From NCBI GenBank assembly GCA_946540735.1, contig CAMNIN010000012.1:1-64000 (forward strand): 64,000 nt of DNA, in the 5' to 3' direction. The number at the start of each line of letters is the position of its first letter. Positions within the stretch are counted from its first letter, which is position 1. The notes beneath the pieces are model-generated. The model searched no databases, was not told the origin of the DNA, and saw only the letters and a program-made list of their open reading frames with translations. Positions 28,001 to 35,939 of the stretch are shown here, in pieces. Both the position numbers and the translations under genes were made by a program. This stretch comes from an uncultured Prevotellaceae bacterium. GTDB lineage: Bacteria; Bacteroidota; Bacteroidia; Bacteroidales; Bacteroidaceae.

Positions 28001-29953
28001 ATGCCCGATGGGGAGGTGGCTTCGGTGAAGGGTGCAAATTCCTGTGTACTGGACTTTGTCACCAACGAGGGTGATCAGGGCTTCCAGATGTGGTTTGTCG
28101 TTGCCCGCAACGAGGCAGGTGAGTCATACATGGAGGATCCTTCGTCGGCTACAATCCTGACGGGAGAGTCCTATGAGCTGCCTTTGGTGGAGGGCTTCGC
28201 TGGTGGCAGCCTGCATTATTATTGGGACAGCAACAGTTTCCCGATGTCATTCTCTCAGGCAAGCGACGACGACGGCATGGCCATGGCACTGACTGCTCAG
28301 GAGGCAGGCGATATCTTCCTGAAATCTGGTAAACTTAACCTCAAGGATGCCATCAATCCCACGTTACTCATTGATGCCGTAGGCTTTGGTGTGAATAGTG
28401 TGGATCTGATGGGCAGCATGAATGGCGGTGAAGACGTGAAACTCGCTACGGAGACGATTGACAATACGGGTTACAAGACCATCAAAGTCAATCTCAACAG
28501 TCTGAAAGACTGTAATTACGCTCAGGTTGGTCTCGTGGCAACCATCACCAATCCTACTATCGTCGACTGGTGGGGTGAGATTGAGGAAGAAGGTGATGCC
28601 ATCGTCATTGACAACATCCGCATCATCGACTACTTGAAGCATAACCTCTCCGTTGAGTTGTCAGCTCCTGCCGACGTGCAGGCTGGCAAGAAGACCACCA
28701 TCACGGCTACTGTCACCAACTGGGGTGAAGAGGCTGCCAAGGACTTTACTGTGACGATCAAGGTCGGCGATGATGTGCTGCTGCAGGAGACCGTCGACAA
28801 GGCCCTGGCTCCGTTCACCAGTCTTCAGTTCGCAGCTGATCTGGCCACTTCAGTCTTTGATGAGGGAGGCGACCGCACCATACAGGTATCAGTTGACTAT
28901 AGTGTCGACATGAAGATGGAGGACAATCAGGCCGAAGCCGTGATCACTATCGGTGAGGCCGAAGCACCTGCTCCAGAGAACCTGACGGCTGAGGATAAGG
29001 GTGATGCTGGTGTTGAACTCGACTGGAACGCTCCAGCTGCAGAACCCGTTGACCACATAGAGACCTTCGATGATACCGATGTCTTCAACCCCTTCAGCAT
29101 TGGCGGCATCACCGCCACCGAGCACAATGGCAGTATCGGCGAGTGGACACTTTACGACGGCAATGGCGAAGAGGTTTATAGCTGGAACAACATCAGTTAC
29201 GACAACCAATATGCACCCTCGGCATGGATGGCATTCGACATCGCCGAGGCCGGTTTCACCAATGAGACAGGCTACAGCGGATCACAAGTGATGCTGTCGA
29301 TGTGTCCTGTGCCCGACGACACTGGCACTGCCGCTCCTGCCGACCACTGGCTCATCTCACCCGAACTGCCAGGTACTGAACAGGAAATCTGTTTCTACTT
29401 GCGTGCTATCACCAGCAGGTATGGCAGTGAGTCGTTCGAGGTGTTGGTTTCCAAGACCGACAATCAGCCTGGGAGTTTTGAGATGGTGGAGAGTTTCCTC
29501 ACCGATCAGGAGGTTTGGAGCCCCTTCTATGTCACGCTGCCTGAGGGTGCCAAGTATTTCGCCATCCGCCACACCTCCACCGATGTGTTTGGCGTGATGG
29601 TCGACGATGTCAAGTTCAATTATGCCGGAGAGGTGAGCAAGTACAACATCTACGACGATAAGCAGTTGGTGGCCACTGTCGAAAACGGTGTGACTACCTA
29701 TACTTTTGCCGCTGGTCAGATAGAGGATGGTGAGCATACCTTCGCTGTGACAGCCGTTTATGCCAATGGTCAGGAGTCGAAACCGGCCATGGTCACCATC
29801 CTGGTCACCTCCGACATCCGGCAAATCACTGCCGACGGCCATCCCGTAGACATCTACACCCTCGATGGCAAATTGGTTCGCCGTCAGGCGAAGTCGCTTG
29901 ATGGTCTGCGAGGAGTCTATGTCATCGACGGCCATCAGGTCATCGTCAGGTAA
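25016..29953 (+). CDS. Very large secreted surface protein with choice-of-anchor J-like and fibronectin-type domains
   Basis: A 1645-residue exported protein (signal MKKNHVLLMVAAILMLSGA). The frame opens upstream at 24905, but the promoter lies inside that extension, so 25016 is used. Domains in order: a Lys/Pro/Ser-rich spacer (about 30-120); two related beta domains around 130-410; repeated jelly-roll modules of the choice-of-anchor J kind (YANGFDTTDEWDWFTVIDAN, VADFTQDAVGGQFTQIDAN, IETFDDTDVFNPFS), each with DDWLISPAI/DDYLVSPAL/DHWLISPEL; fibronectin-III-like linkers (VSDLTVTAAAEEPVATVSF); a CARDB-like domain near 1210-1310; and a sorting-type tail ending YTLDGKLVRRQ to VYVIDGHQVIVR. This is a typical adhesin or matrix protein layout; no enzyme motif is seen. 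Confidence 0.7.
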   Translation: MKKNHVLLMVAAILMLSGATSKAQGQDFSTKKAPPKVKVMTLQGPAAVSRDGASLQTTTSPKEKVRKLHSTNPIKDKGTKQSPAASTNERDGKLLPLTERKVPRPLPSAHSNAARSIRNSGGEVVDEHGIITSPAEGDRKVYLRSGMCYNNDNGFTTMEQSGSVQIVECSDGTVYIRNILSNYPTDTWVKGTREGNTITIPSRQPIYYNPIADCTFSLRWGVSDEIGFSNYDDYNNGNFTFAVDEAEGTISLENSSESLFMGLFWDDNDAFAWSGDYETVWTYQGVYEPLPVITVTPPAGLQTESWYAKGHTLANSDADPQLFKHNVSVGFADNEVYVKGLFADYPDAWMRGEIDGMNITFAGLQLQGSHDDATVYAVGYDSGDLTDFRMFYDADAQTMSSTSELLANADTDNVRAEMHFIDLALSKDDPFAPIETLPYANGFDTTDEWDWFTVIDANDDGSTWGRFDGEASYRYNSDNDADDWLISPAIRLEAGKTYSFSIDAHGSTDVYIERIEVKLGDAPTAEAMTTYVIEPTELETDIPLTLNNKFITVSETGYYHFGIHAISDYDHASLRVDNLLVDETILTAPAAVSDLTVTAAAEEPVATVSFTAPTKNIGGEPLTANLTRIELLRDNEVIHTFENVAPGTPLTYVDDDPELLGISYRYQVVAYNADGQGDKSEVVTVRLYYVYDIPYVADFTQDAVGGQFTQIDANDDGRRWEWDGGTHATYEYNSDLNADDYLVSPALHFDAGKSYNIVVDAGSAGYTERFEVLVGREPTVEGLNVKVLENCEVTNEDSRDFEAAFRAEETGVYHVAIHCISDADMYELWINKVTVEYAPEPTAPAVPQLTVTPGEKGAKQATIAIQAPTTSVDGNALSADLTKIELYRGSDVIHEFENVAPGTLLTYIDTDIIESGEYTYQAIPYNVDGIGVKSEKVTAYIGQDIPQYVRNVKATDQQSSVLLSWDAVEETGRNGGYVNPDDVEYVIYACFPNSTMPDGEVASVKGANSCVLDFVTNEGDQGFQMWFVVARNEAGESYMEDPSSATILTGESYELPLVEGFAGGSLHYYWDSNSFPMSFSQASDDDGMAMALTAQEAGDIFLKSGKLNLKDAINPTLLIDAVGFGVNSVDLMGSMNGGEDVKLATETIDNTGYKTIKVNLNSLKDCNYAQVGLVATITNPTIVDWWGEIEEEGDAIVIDNIRIIDYLKHNLSVELSAPADVQAGKKTTITATVTNWGEEAAKDFTVTIKVGDDVLLQETVDKALAPFTSLQFAADLATSVFDEGGDRTIQVSVDYSVDMKMEDNQAEAVITIGEAEAPAPENLTAEDKGDAGVELDWNAPAAEPVDHIETFDDTDVFNPFSIGGITATEHNGSIGEWTLYDGNGEEVYSWNNISYDNQYAPSAWMAFDIAEAGFTNETGYSGSQVMLSMCPVPDDTGTAAPADHWLISPELPGTEQEICFYLRAITSRYGSESFEVLVSKTDNQPGSFEMVESFLTDQEVWSPFYVTLPEGAKYFAIRHTSTDVFGVMVDDVKFNYAGEVSKYNIYDDKQLVATVENGVTTYTFAAGQIEDGEHTFAVTAVYANGQESKPAMVTILVTSDIRQITADGHPVDIYTLDGKLVRRQAKSLDGLRGVYVIDGHQVIVR

Positions 29954-29966
29954 TCTCATCCATAAC

Positions 29967-30003
29967 AAAAAAGAGACGTCACATCGTGGCGTCTCTTTTT
30001 TTT
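29967..30003. terminator. Bidirectional rho-independent terminator
   Basis: A nearly perfect stem GAGACG-T-CAC / GTG-G-CGTCTC with an ATC loop, preceded by AAAAAA and followed by TTTTTTTT, between convergent genes. The last codons and stop of ogt lie inside it. Confidence 0.9.
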
Positions 30004-30503
30004 CTGCACCTTTCCAACTGTAGCAGCCATTCTTTCCTGTCAACTCCTCCGGCATAGCCAGTCAGACTGCCGTCGGCACCGACCACACGGTGACAAGGGA
30101 TGATGAGTGCGATAGGGTTGTGGCCGACGGCTCCGCCCACAGCTTGGGCCGACATACCGGCTTTCCCATTCTCACTCGCAATGATCCGGGCGATATCGCC
30201 GTAGCTCATTGTCTGGCCATAAGGGATGGTGAGCAGTATCTTCCACACCCGTCTGCGGAAACTGCTCCCTCGCATGCGCAGAGGTGGAGTGAAATCGGGT
30301 GCGCCGCCACTGAAATAGAGATGGAGCCAGCGTCGCGCTTCATCGAAGACCGGCAGGTCGTCGCGCACCTCATGGTTTTTGTCGAGGACATCCATGTCAT
30401 GCTTTTGTCCACAGAACCACAGTCCGATGAGTGCTTCGCCATCCGACGCCAGGGTAAGAGTGCCGATGGGCGACTGATAAGTAGTCGTGTAGTCCATATC
30501 CAT
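29979..30503 (-). CDS. ogt: Methylated-DNA--protein-cysteine methyltransferase
   Basis: A 174-residue DNA repair protein that moves the methyl group of O6-methylguanine to its own cysteine. The active site is IIPCHRVVG, with acceptor Cys137, and the helix-turn-helix and Asn hinge region (YGDIARIIA, AVGGAVGHNPIAL) sit just before it at normal spacing. The N-terminal 70 residues form the usual RNase-H-like domain, without the zinc-binding Ada part, so this is the Ogt form. The final residues KKRDATM and the stop are encoded in the stem of the shared terminator. ATG at 30503 is used; 30497 is possible. Confidence 0.93.
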   Translation of the reverse strand: MDMDYTTTYQSPIGTLTLASDGEALIGLWFCGQKHDMDVLDKNHEVRDDLPVFDEARRWLHLYFSGGAPDFTPPLRMRGSSFRRRVWKILLTIPYGQTMSYGDIARIIASENGKAGMSAQAVGGAVGHNPIALIIPCHRVVGADGSLTGYAGGVDRKEWLLQLERCRKKRDATM

Positions 30504-30526
30504 TCCTTTCCTTGATAGAGTTAATA

Positions 30527-30534
30527 CAAAAATA
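30527..30534 (-). promoter_or_regulatory. -7 element TATTTTTG of ogt
   Basis: On the minus strand TATTTTTG ends 23 bases before the ogt start codon. It lies within the 95-base region shared with the divergent greA promoter (TAATTTTG at 30570-30577). Confidence 0.45.
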
Positions 30535-30569
30535 ACAGAGAAAAACTCGGATTTCGTCCGAAAAATGAC

Positions 30570-30577
30570 TAATTTTG
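30570..30577 (+). promoter_or_regulatory. -7 element TAATTTTG of greA
   Basis: TAATTTTG followed by C, 21 bases before the greA ATG at 30599. An upstream in-frame ATG at 30575 lies inside this element and is therefore not used as the start. Confidence 0.5.
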
Positions 30578-30598
30578 CAGCGTTTTTTGTGTTTCGCT

Positions 30599-31072
30599 AT
30601 GGAATATATGTCTCAAGAAGGTTACGACAAACTCGTGGCCGAACTCCATCAGTTGGAGAGTGTGGAACTGCCTCAGGTGAGGGAGGCTATCGCTGAGGCC
30701 CGCGACAAGGGAGATCTCAGCGAGAATTTCGAATACCATGCAGCCAAGCGCGAGCAGGCCCGGCTTTTAGGGCGGATCCGCTTCAAGCAGCGGGTACTGG
30801 CTCATGCCAGGGTCATCGACATGTCGAGGCTCAGCAGCGACAGCGTGCAGCTCCTCAGCAAAGTGGAAATGACCAACCTGGCCAATAATGCCCGGATGAC
30901 GTACACCATCGCCAGTCCACATGAGGCAAATCTCCGTGAAGGGAAAATCTCCATCAAGTCACCGATAGCCCAGGCTCTGCTGAACAAAAAAGTCGGCGAC
31001 ATCGTGGAGGCCACCGTCCCTGCAGGGAAACTCCGGCTCCGCATTGAGAGCATCCATTTGCTGGAGGAATGA
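30599..31072 (+). CDS. greA: Transcription elongation factor GreA
   Basis: A 157-residue protein, the normal length. It rescues stalled RNA polymerase by stimulating transcript cleavage. The N-terminal coiled coil includes the acidic tip ARDKGDLSENFEY (the D and E that enter the polymerase channel), and the C-terminal FKBP-like domain carries SPIAQALLNKKVGDIVEATVPAG. The start MEYMSQEGYDKL aligns with Bacteroidetes GreA proteins. It stands alone, convergent with the GH43 gene. Confidence 0.95.
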   Translation: MEYMSQEGYDKLVAELHQLESVELPQVREAIAEARDKGDLSENFEYHAAKREQARLLGRIRFKQRVLAHARVIDMSRLSSDSVQLLSKVEMTNLANNARMTYTIASPHEANLREGKISIKSPIAQALLNKKVGDIVEATVPAGKLRLRIESIHLLEE

Positions 31073-31099
31073 CGGCACGCCAGATGGCTGAGCCGTCAT
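31069..31099. terminator. Hairpin between convergent greA and GH43 genes
   Basis: Perfect 8-base arms ATGACGGC and GCCGTCAT with a 15-base loop; the left arm overlaps the greA stop. There is no strong T-run on either side, so termination may be weak. Confidence 0.45.
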
Positions 31100-31108
31100 A
31101 CCTCTTTA

Positions 31109-33238
31109 CTATTCCTTCACTTCTTCCCAATGGAGCACAGCGCCATTGCGACGGGCAGGATCGGGTCCGGCATAGTCCATGGAATAGGGGCTGCCAGTGG
31201 TGGGACTCTTGCCGATGTAGCGGTGGTTGCGCAGGGAGAACAGCATGAAGTCCTGGCCGAGATAGTCTTGCCAGAGGAAGACCTCTGCTTCCTGGGCATC
31301 AGTGGTGAAACGAACATCGCCAGGCAAGCCGTAGCCGTAGACTTTGATATATCTGCCGTCGACACATTGCAACGACACTTTCCCTTCTCCTCGGTCCACG
31401 ATTCTGAACTGTGTGAGCCGGCTCTTGTCTTCAGCGCGTGTGTCATAGAGCAAGCCGTGCGGGTCGCAGACGGCCGGACGGCCATTCGCCAAATTGATGA
31501 TGCGGAAGGTCTTGCCGTAAGGGATGTTGCCGCTGCGGTCGGCATGCGGCTCTTCTACGGTGAAGTTGTCGAACTCGGCATATCCTCCCTGTTTTCCCTT
31601 ATGGTTGAAGGCGAAGAGTGCATGGCGTGAGCCTTGGAACGAGATGAGTTGATAGCTGAGAGGCATCTCACGGCCCAGCGGATGGAAGATTTCGCCGTTC
31701 AGAGAATATTCGTAATGGGCGCGGTCGTGGTCATAGTCGCCCACCATGCGGAGCCACACCTTCTGCAGCGGCTTGTCGCTGGATGTGATGTCCAGGGTGA
31801 CGGTGTCGTTGACGGCCTGTTCAAAGCAGCGCAGATTCAGGCGCGAGCCGTCCTTGGTGACACCAATCCATGAACAGGGCACATTGATGTTGCCCAGTCC
31901 GGCTACGTCGCCCTCTTTCATTCCCTGGACGAATAGTTCCACTGTCGTGATGCTCGTAGGTCCGATGACGCGCTGGGTGAGCGTGTTGCGGGCCCACATC
32001 AGTTGTTCGGCGGGCATGGCGCTCAGCCGCAGTCGTCCGTTCTTCAAACTCCATTTCTTCTCGTCGGGATTATGGTTCCACTGCCAAATGCGGCCGAGCT
32101 GTTTTCCGTCGAAGTGGTCAGACCTGACATAGGGGGCATGGGGTGTATCCACGGCCGACTTGCCGGCCGTGTAGCGTCCCTGGTCTGTACCCGGCTTGAA
32201 CCAGGTGCGTGGAGCCCTACCGTAGTTGCCTTTCAGACCTACCATGGGCCAACCGTCCTCCCAGGTCATGGGCATCAGGCAGACCGTGCGGCCGATGGAG
32301 TGGAAATCTTGCATGAAGAGCGCCCACCAAGTGCCGTCGGTGGCCTGTACAATGCCACCCTGATGGGCGTTGGTGCATGCGGTGGCATCCTTGTCCACCG
32401 GTCCGAGGCCGAACTTCGTTCCGTCATGACCGATGCGGTATTTCTCGCCTCTCGGCACCTGGGTCAACGAGGCGGCATGGTAGCCATAAGTCTCGTCGGC
32501 GGTGATGACCCGCGTCTCATAAGGCCCCCAGATGCTTTTCGACCGTGAGCAGAGGGTGCGTCCGTTCGGGCGGTAGTCTGTCGAGATGAGGTAGTACATG
32601 CCATTGATCTTATAAATGTGATGCCCTTCGCCCACACCGTTGCCTTCGGGAATGATGACACGCTCGGTGCCTTCTATCGGACCGCTCATGTCGGCCTTGA
32701 GTTCGGTGCATTTCACCGTGCCATAGCCATGGATGGCGTAGATCTTGCCATCGTCGTCGAAGAGCACGCCCAGGTCGTAGATGTTGCCTTTCATGTTATG
32801 ATGCTCCCAGGGACCGCGGATGTCTTTGGATGTATAGCATTGCAGACCCTTGCCGTTGACGTTGGAGTACACATAGAACTGTCCGTTGGTATAGCGAATG
32901 CAGGGAGCCCAGATACCTTGTCCGTAGATTTCCTCGTGGTTTTTCAGCGAGAAGCGGTCTTCGGTGAAGTCGAAGCGGTCGAAGCAGTAGCTGATGTTCT
33001 CCCAGTTGACAAGGTCCTTTGAATGCAGGATGACCAGTCCGGGCACGGTGTGCATCGTTGTGCCGGCGAGATAGTAGTCGTCGCCCACCCGCAGGATGTC
33101 GGGGTCGCTGAACTCGTCATAAAACAGGGGGTTGGTGAACGTGCCGTTGCCGTTGTCTGCCGTCCATGAGGTGACCTGCGCCCGTGCGCCGAGCGACAGC
33201 ACCGAGAACAGGAAACTCAGAAATAGTGCTCTTCTCAT
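31109..33238 (-). CDS. Exported glycoside hydrolase family 43 enzyme (probable beta-xylosidase or arabinofuranosidase)
   Basis: A 709-residue enzyme with a signal peptide (cut near ARAQ, 21). The five-bladed GH43 propeller (about 30-340) shows the base D45 in FSDPDILR, the pKa-modulating D155 in YDLGVLFDD and the acid E204 in VGEGHHIYK. A beta-sandwich (about 370-560; FDGKQLGRIWQWNHN, AEFDNFTVE) of the kind linked to GH43 subfamily 12-type enzymes follows, and the C-terminal 140 residues look like a beta-trefoil. The family removes xylose or arabinose from xylan side and end positions, which fits the xus locus and GH67 enzyme 10 kb away. The exact linkage cannot be read from the sequence. Confidence 0.85.
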   Translation of the reverse strand: MRRALFLSFLFSVLSLGARAQVTSWTADNGNGTFTNPLFYDEFSDPDILRVGDDYYLAGTTMHTVPGLVILHSKDLVNWENISYCFDRFDFTEDRFSLKNHEEIYGQGIWAPCIRYTNGQFYVYSNVNGKGLQCYTSKDIRGPWEHHNMKGNIYDLGVLFDDDGKIYAIHGYGTVKCTELKADMSGPIEGTERVIIPEGNGVGEGHHIYKINGMYYLISTDYRPNGRTLCSRSKSIWGPYETRVITADETYGYHAASLTQVPRGEKYRIGHDGTKFGLGPVDKDATACTNAHQGGIVQATDGTWWALFMQDFHSIGRTVCLMPMTWEDGWPMVGLKGNYGRAPRTWFKPGTDQGRYTAGKSAVDTPHAPYVRSDHFDGKQLGRIWQWNHNPDEKKWSLKNGRLRLSAMPAEQLMWARNTLTQRVIGPTSITTVELFVQGMKEGDVAGLGNINVPCSWIGVTKDGSRLNLRCFEQAVNDTVTLDITSSDKPLQKVWLRMVGDYDHDRAHYEYSLNGEIFHPLGREMPLSYQLISFQGSRHALFAFNHKGKQGGYAEFDNFTVEEPHADRSGNIPYGKTFRIINLANGRPAVCDPHGLLYDTRAEDKSRLTQFRIVDRGEGKVSLQCVDGRYIKVYGYGLPGDVRFTTDAQEAEVFLWQDYLGQDFMLFSLRNHRYIGKSPTTGSPYSMDYAGPDPARRNGAVLHWEEVKE

Positions 33239-33272
33239 ACTTGATTTGATCGTGATTAGTAATTTTGTGAGG

Positions 33273-33280
33273 CAAATTTA
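33273..33280 (-). promoter_or_regulatory. -7 element TAAATTTG of the GH43 gene
   Basis: On the minus strand TAAATTTG followed by C, 34 bases before the start codon at 33238. No TTTG is seen at the -33 position. Confidence 0.45.
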
Positions 33281-33312
33281 GTCAATTCTTTTAAAAGAGG
33301 AGAAAATTACTG

Positions 33313-33442
33313 TATATTTGTAGCGTGAATGGTATCAGTTGACCTTAGAATTTTAAAAAAACGACTATGAAGGGAATCCACCTCGCATCCGGCGATGAGC
33401 GACTGGCATACCAAAGAATACGACAGTAATCCAGTCTTTTTT
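33313..33442 (+). other. Candidate short transcript: promoter, 20-codon frame and terminator-like hairpin
   Basis: TATATTTG (33313-33320) is a good -7 element. Downstream is a 20-codon frame (33367-33429, MKGIHLASGDERLAYQRIRQ). It is followed by CCAGTC and six T residues; GACTGG at 33401-33406 can pair with CCAGTC at 33431-33436. This could be a small RNA, a peptide gene, or the remains of a lost gene. Nothing else is seen between the GH43 gene and the riboswitch promoter. Confidence 0.3.
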
Positions 33443-33485
33443 GATAGTTTTTTGGGATTTATATACACATTTGTCTTTTTTTGCT

Positions 33486-33493
33486 TACTTTTG
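33486..33493 (+). promoter_or_regulatory. -7 element TACTTTTG before the cobalamin riboswitch
   Basis: TACTTTTG followed by C, about 40 bases before the riboswitch body. The closest TTTG (33470-33473) is only 12 bases away, so the -33 box is uncertain. Confidence 0.5.
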
Positions 33494-33530
33494 CAGTCGC
33501 AAAACAAAGACTAATGTGAACGAAGAAGAT

Positions 33531-33700
33531 TTGGTGATGTCGTGACGTTCCGTCACGGCATAAAGGGAATCAGGTGAAAGGCCTGAACAGTACCCGCTAC
33601 TGTAATTCCCATTATGAGAAGACCTGTGAAAGCCACTGCCCGGCATTAGGGGCGGGAAGGTGGTCTTCTTGGGAAAAGTCAGGAAACCTGCCATTTCTGA
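33531..33700 (+). promoter_or_regulatory. Cobalamin (B12) riboswitch
   Basis: The conserved core is easy to read: a short hairpin CGTGACG-TTC-CGTCACG; AAGGGAATCAGGTGAAAGGC, then CCTGAACAGTACCCGCTACT; GAAAGCCACTGCCC and GGGAAGG; and the B12 box AGTCAGGAAACCTGCC ending at 33692. These are the invariant parts of the adenosyl/methyl-cobalamin aptamer. The expression platform, 33701-33763, includes a self-complementary GACGTCGACGTC hairpin and lies directly before the TonB-receptor start codon, which suggests control of translation start. High B12 should switch the downstream operon off. Boundaries are approximate. Confidence 0.95.
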
Positions 33701-33763
33701 TACGAGCGACGTCGACGTCTCGGGAAAAAGATCCGGCGAAGCAGATTCATTCATGATTTGAAG

Positions 33764-35914
33764 ATGAACAGGAAAAGATGGTTCTTTGTCCTGTTGTCTG
33801 TCTGTGTGTCGTGCATGGCATCAGCCCAGCATTCAAAGTCCTCAAAGGGACTGATGAACGATTCCATCGTGCTCGACAACGTGACAGTGACAGGAAAATC
33901 CAAGACACAGAGGTTGCGCGAAGGTGCATTCTCTGTCAATGCTATTGACATCCGCTCTATGATCAATACGATCACCAGCATCAGCAGTGTGGTAGACCGC
34001 ACGGCTGGCGTGAAAGTGAGAGAAGAGGGTGGGGTGGGATCTGATTTCGATCTATCCATCAACGGCATGTCGGGCAACTCGGTGCGTTATTTTCTCGATG
34101 GTGTGCCGCTTGACATCAAAGGCACCAGCATGACGCTGGCCAACCTGCCGGTGAGTCTGATTGACCATGTGGAGATCTATAAAGGCGTAGTTCCCACATG
34201 GTTGAGCACAGACGCACTTGGCGGAGCGGTCAATATCGTAACCAACAGGCGCAGCAGCAATTTCCTTGACGCCTCTTATGGGTTGGGCTCCTTCCACACC
34301 CATAAGGCAGATGTCAACGGACAGTACGTGTTGGGCAACGGACTGATTATCCGGCCGTCGCTCGGACTCAGCTATTCCAAGAACGACTACAAGATGAAGG
34401 ATGTGGAGGTTTGGGATGAAACCTCACGGCAATACATCCTGACCGACAGAAAAAGGTTTCATGACGATTATTCCTCGCTGTTCGCTCAGGTAGAGGCAGG
34501 TTTCATGAACAAGTCATGGGCCGATGCCTTCTTCGTCAGCGCATCTTATTCGAAGATGAGCAAGGAGGTGCAGACAGGCACCATACAGAGCAAGGTGGTA
34601 GGCATGGCAGAGCGGAGCGCAGATGCATGGAGCGTGGCCGCATACTACCGGAAAGCCCATTTCCTGACCGATAGGCTCAGCAGCAATTTCTCAGTCTCGC
34701 ATACCTGGGATAACTCGCTCACGGCTGATACGGCCTACCGTAAATACGACTGGAACGGCAATTACATTCTCAGTTCGCGCAATGAGATCACCGGCAGGGC
34801 TCGTTCGATGCGGCACTACAAACGTCCGCTCACGATTGCCAGAGCAGACCTGTCCTATCGGGTCGCCGAAGGTCATGTGCTGAACTTCAGCTATGCCCTC
34901 AACCGCACGGGAAACAACCGCTACGATGAGATGGACAAGGATTTCACGCCCGCCAATGATGTACTTGCCAAGCATATTCTGGGTTTGTCCTACAACCAGA
35001 CGCTGTGGCGCGGGAGATGGAACAACACGTTTTTCGTGAAGGACTATCTGAATCACCTGTCCGTGGAACAGACCGACATACAGTCGGTCACAGGATCAAA
35101 AGACATGCTGGGGAGCAACACCGACAACCATTTCGGTTTTGGAGCGGGAGCCAAACTGCAGCTTCTCCAGCCGCTGGCCGTGAAAGTCTCTTATGAGAAA
35201 AGTGCCCGTCTGCCATTGGCACGTGAGCTCCTCGGCAACGGGACGACCATCTATGCCAACGTGGCCCTGAAACCAGAGAGCAGCCATAACGTCAATGCGG
35301 GACTTTTCGGTACCGTGAAAAACGATTCCCACATCTTCTCTTATGAGGTCAACGGTTTCCTGAGGTATGTCGACAATTACATCCAGGCGTCCGTGTCAGA
35401 GAAAGAAGGCATGATGCAGTATGTCAATGTGCCTGCGGTGCATATCAAGGGACTGGAGGGAGAGTTGCGCTACGACTGGCAGCATCGTCTTCAGGTGGTG
35501 GGCAACCTCAGCTGGCAGGACGCACGCGACAGGCAGCGGTTGAAGCGTGACGGCAAGCCGTCGGTCACGTTCAACAACCATGTGCCCAACCGGCCCTGGT
35601 TTTTCGGAAGTCTGGAAGCGAATTACACCTGGCGGGGTGTGGCACAGAAAACCGACCGTTTGGTTCTGGGTGCCGACTACCAATGGGTGCACTGGTTCTT
35701 CTTGTCTTGGGAAGGATACGGCGCTCTCGACACCAAGGCCCGCATCCCGGAGAAAAACGTTTTTGGCGCCTCAATTGCTTATTCTTGGTGTAGAGACCGG
35801 TACAACGTGTCGCTCGACTGTTCCAACATCTTCGACAAGACGGTGTACGACAATTATAAGCTCCAAAAGCCCGGACGGGCTTTCTTCCTGAAATTCAGAG
35901 TATTCATAGAGTAA
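33764..35914 (+). CDS. TonB-dependent outer-membrane receptor under cobalamin riboswitch control
   Basis: A 716-residue receptor from MNRKRWFFVLLSVCVSCMASAQ; the frame can open at a TTG at 33758, but ATG 33764 follows the riboswitch directly. No carboxypeptidase-like domain precedes the TonB box region (DSIVLDNVTVTGKSKTQRLR). The plug (about 45-160; FDLSINGMSGNSVRYFLDG, VVPTWLSTDALGGAVNIVTN) is followed by a barrel that ends in Phe-rich FLKFRVFIE. In the hmu haem operon the same place is held by HmuR. Here the B12 switch suggests that the ligand is cobalamin, another corrinoid or a cobalt complex. It is the first of seven closely spaced genes. Confidence 0.85.
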   Translation: MNRKRWFFVLLSVCVSCMASAQHSKSSKGLMNDSIVLDNVTVTGKSKTQRLREGAFSVNAIDIRSMINTITSISSVVDRTAGVKVREEGGVGSDFDLSINGMSGNSVRYFLDGVPLDIKGTSMTLANLPVSLIDHVEIYKGVVPTWLSTDALGGAVNIVTNRRSSNFLDASYGLGSFHTHKADVNGQYVLGNGLIIRPSLGLSYSKNDYKMKDVEVWDETSRQYILTDRKRFHDDYSSLFAQVEAGFMNKSWADAFFVSASYSKMSKEVQTGTIQSKVVGMAERSADAWSVAAYYRKAHFLTDRLSSNFSVSHTWDNSLTADTAYRKYDWNGNYILSSRNEITGRARSMRHYKRPLTIARADLSYRVAEGHVLNFSYALNRTGNNRYDEMDKDFTPANDVLAKHILGLSYNQTLWRGRWNNTFFVKDYLNHLSVEQTDIQSVTGSKDMLGSNTDNHFGFGAGAKLQLLQPLAVKVSYEKSARLPLARELLGNGTTIYANVALKPESSHNVNAGLFGTVKNDSHIFSYEVNGFLRYVDNYIQASVSEKEGMMQYVNVPAVHIKGLEGELRYDWQHRLQVVGNLSWQDARDRQRLKRDGKPSVTFNNHVPNRPWFFGSLEANYTWRGVAQKTDRLVLGADYQWVHWFFLSWEGYGALDTKARIPEKNVFGASIAYSWCRDRYNVSLDCSNIFDKTVYDNYKLQKPGRAFFLKFRVFIE

Positions 35915-35939
35915 TAATTCTTAATTATTTGATTTAGCA

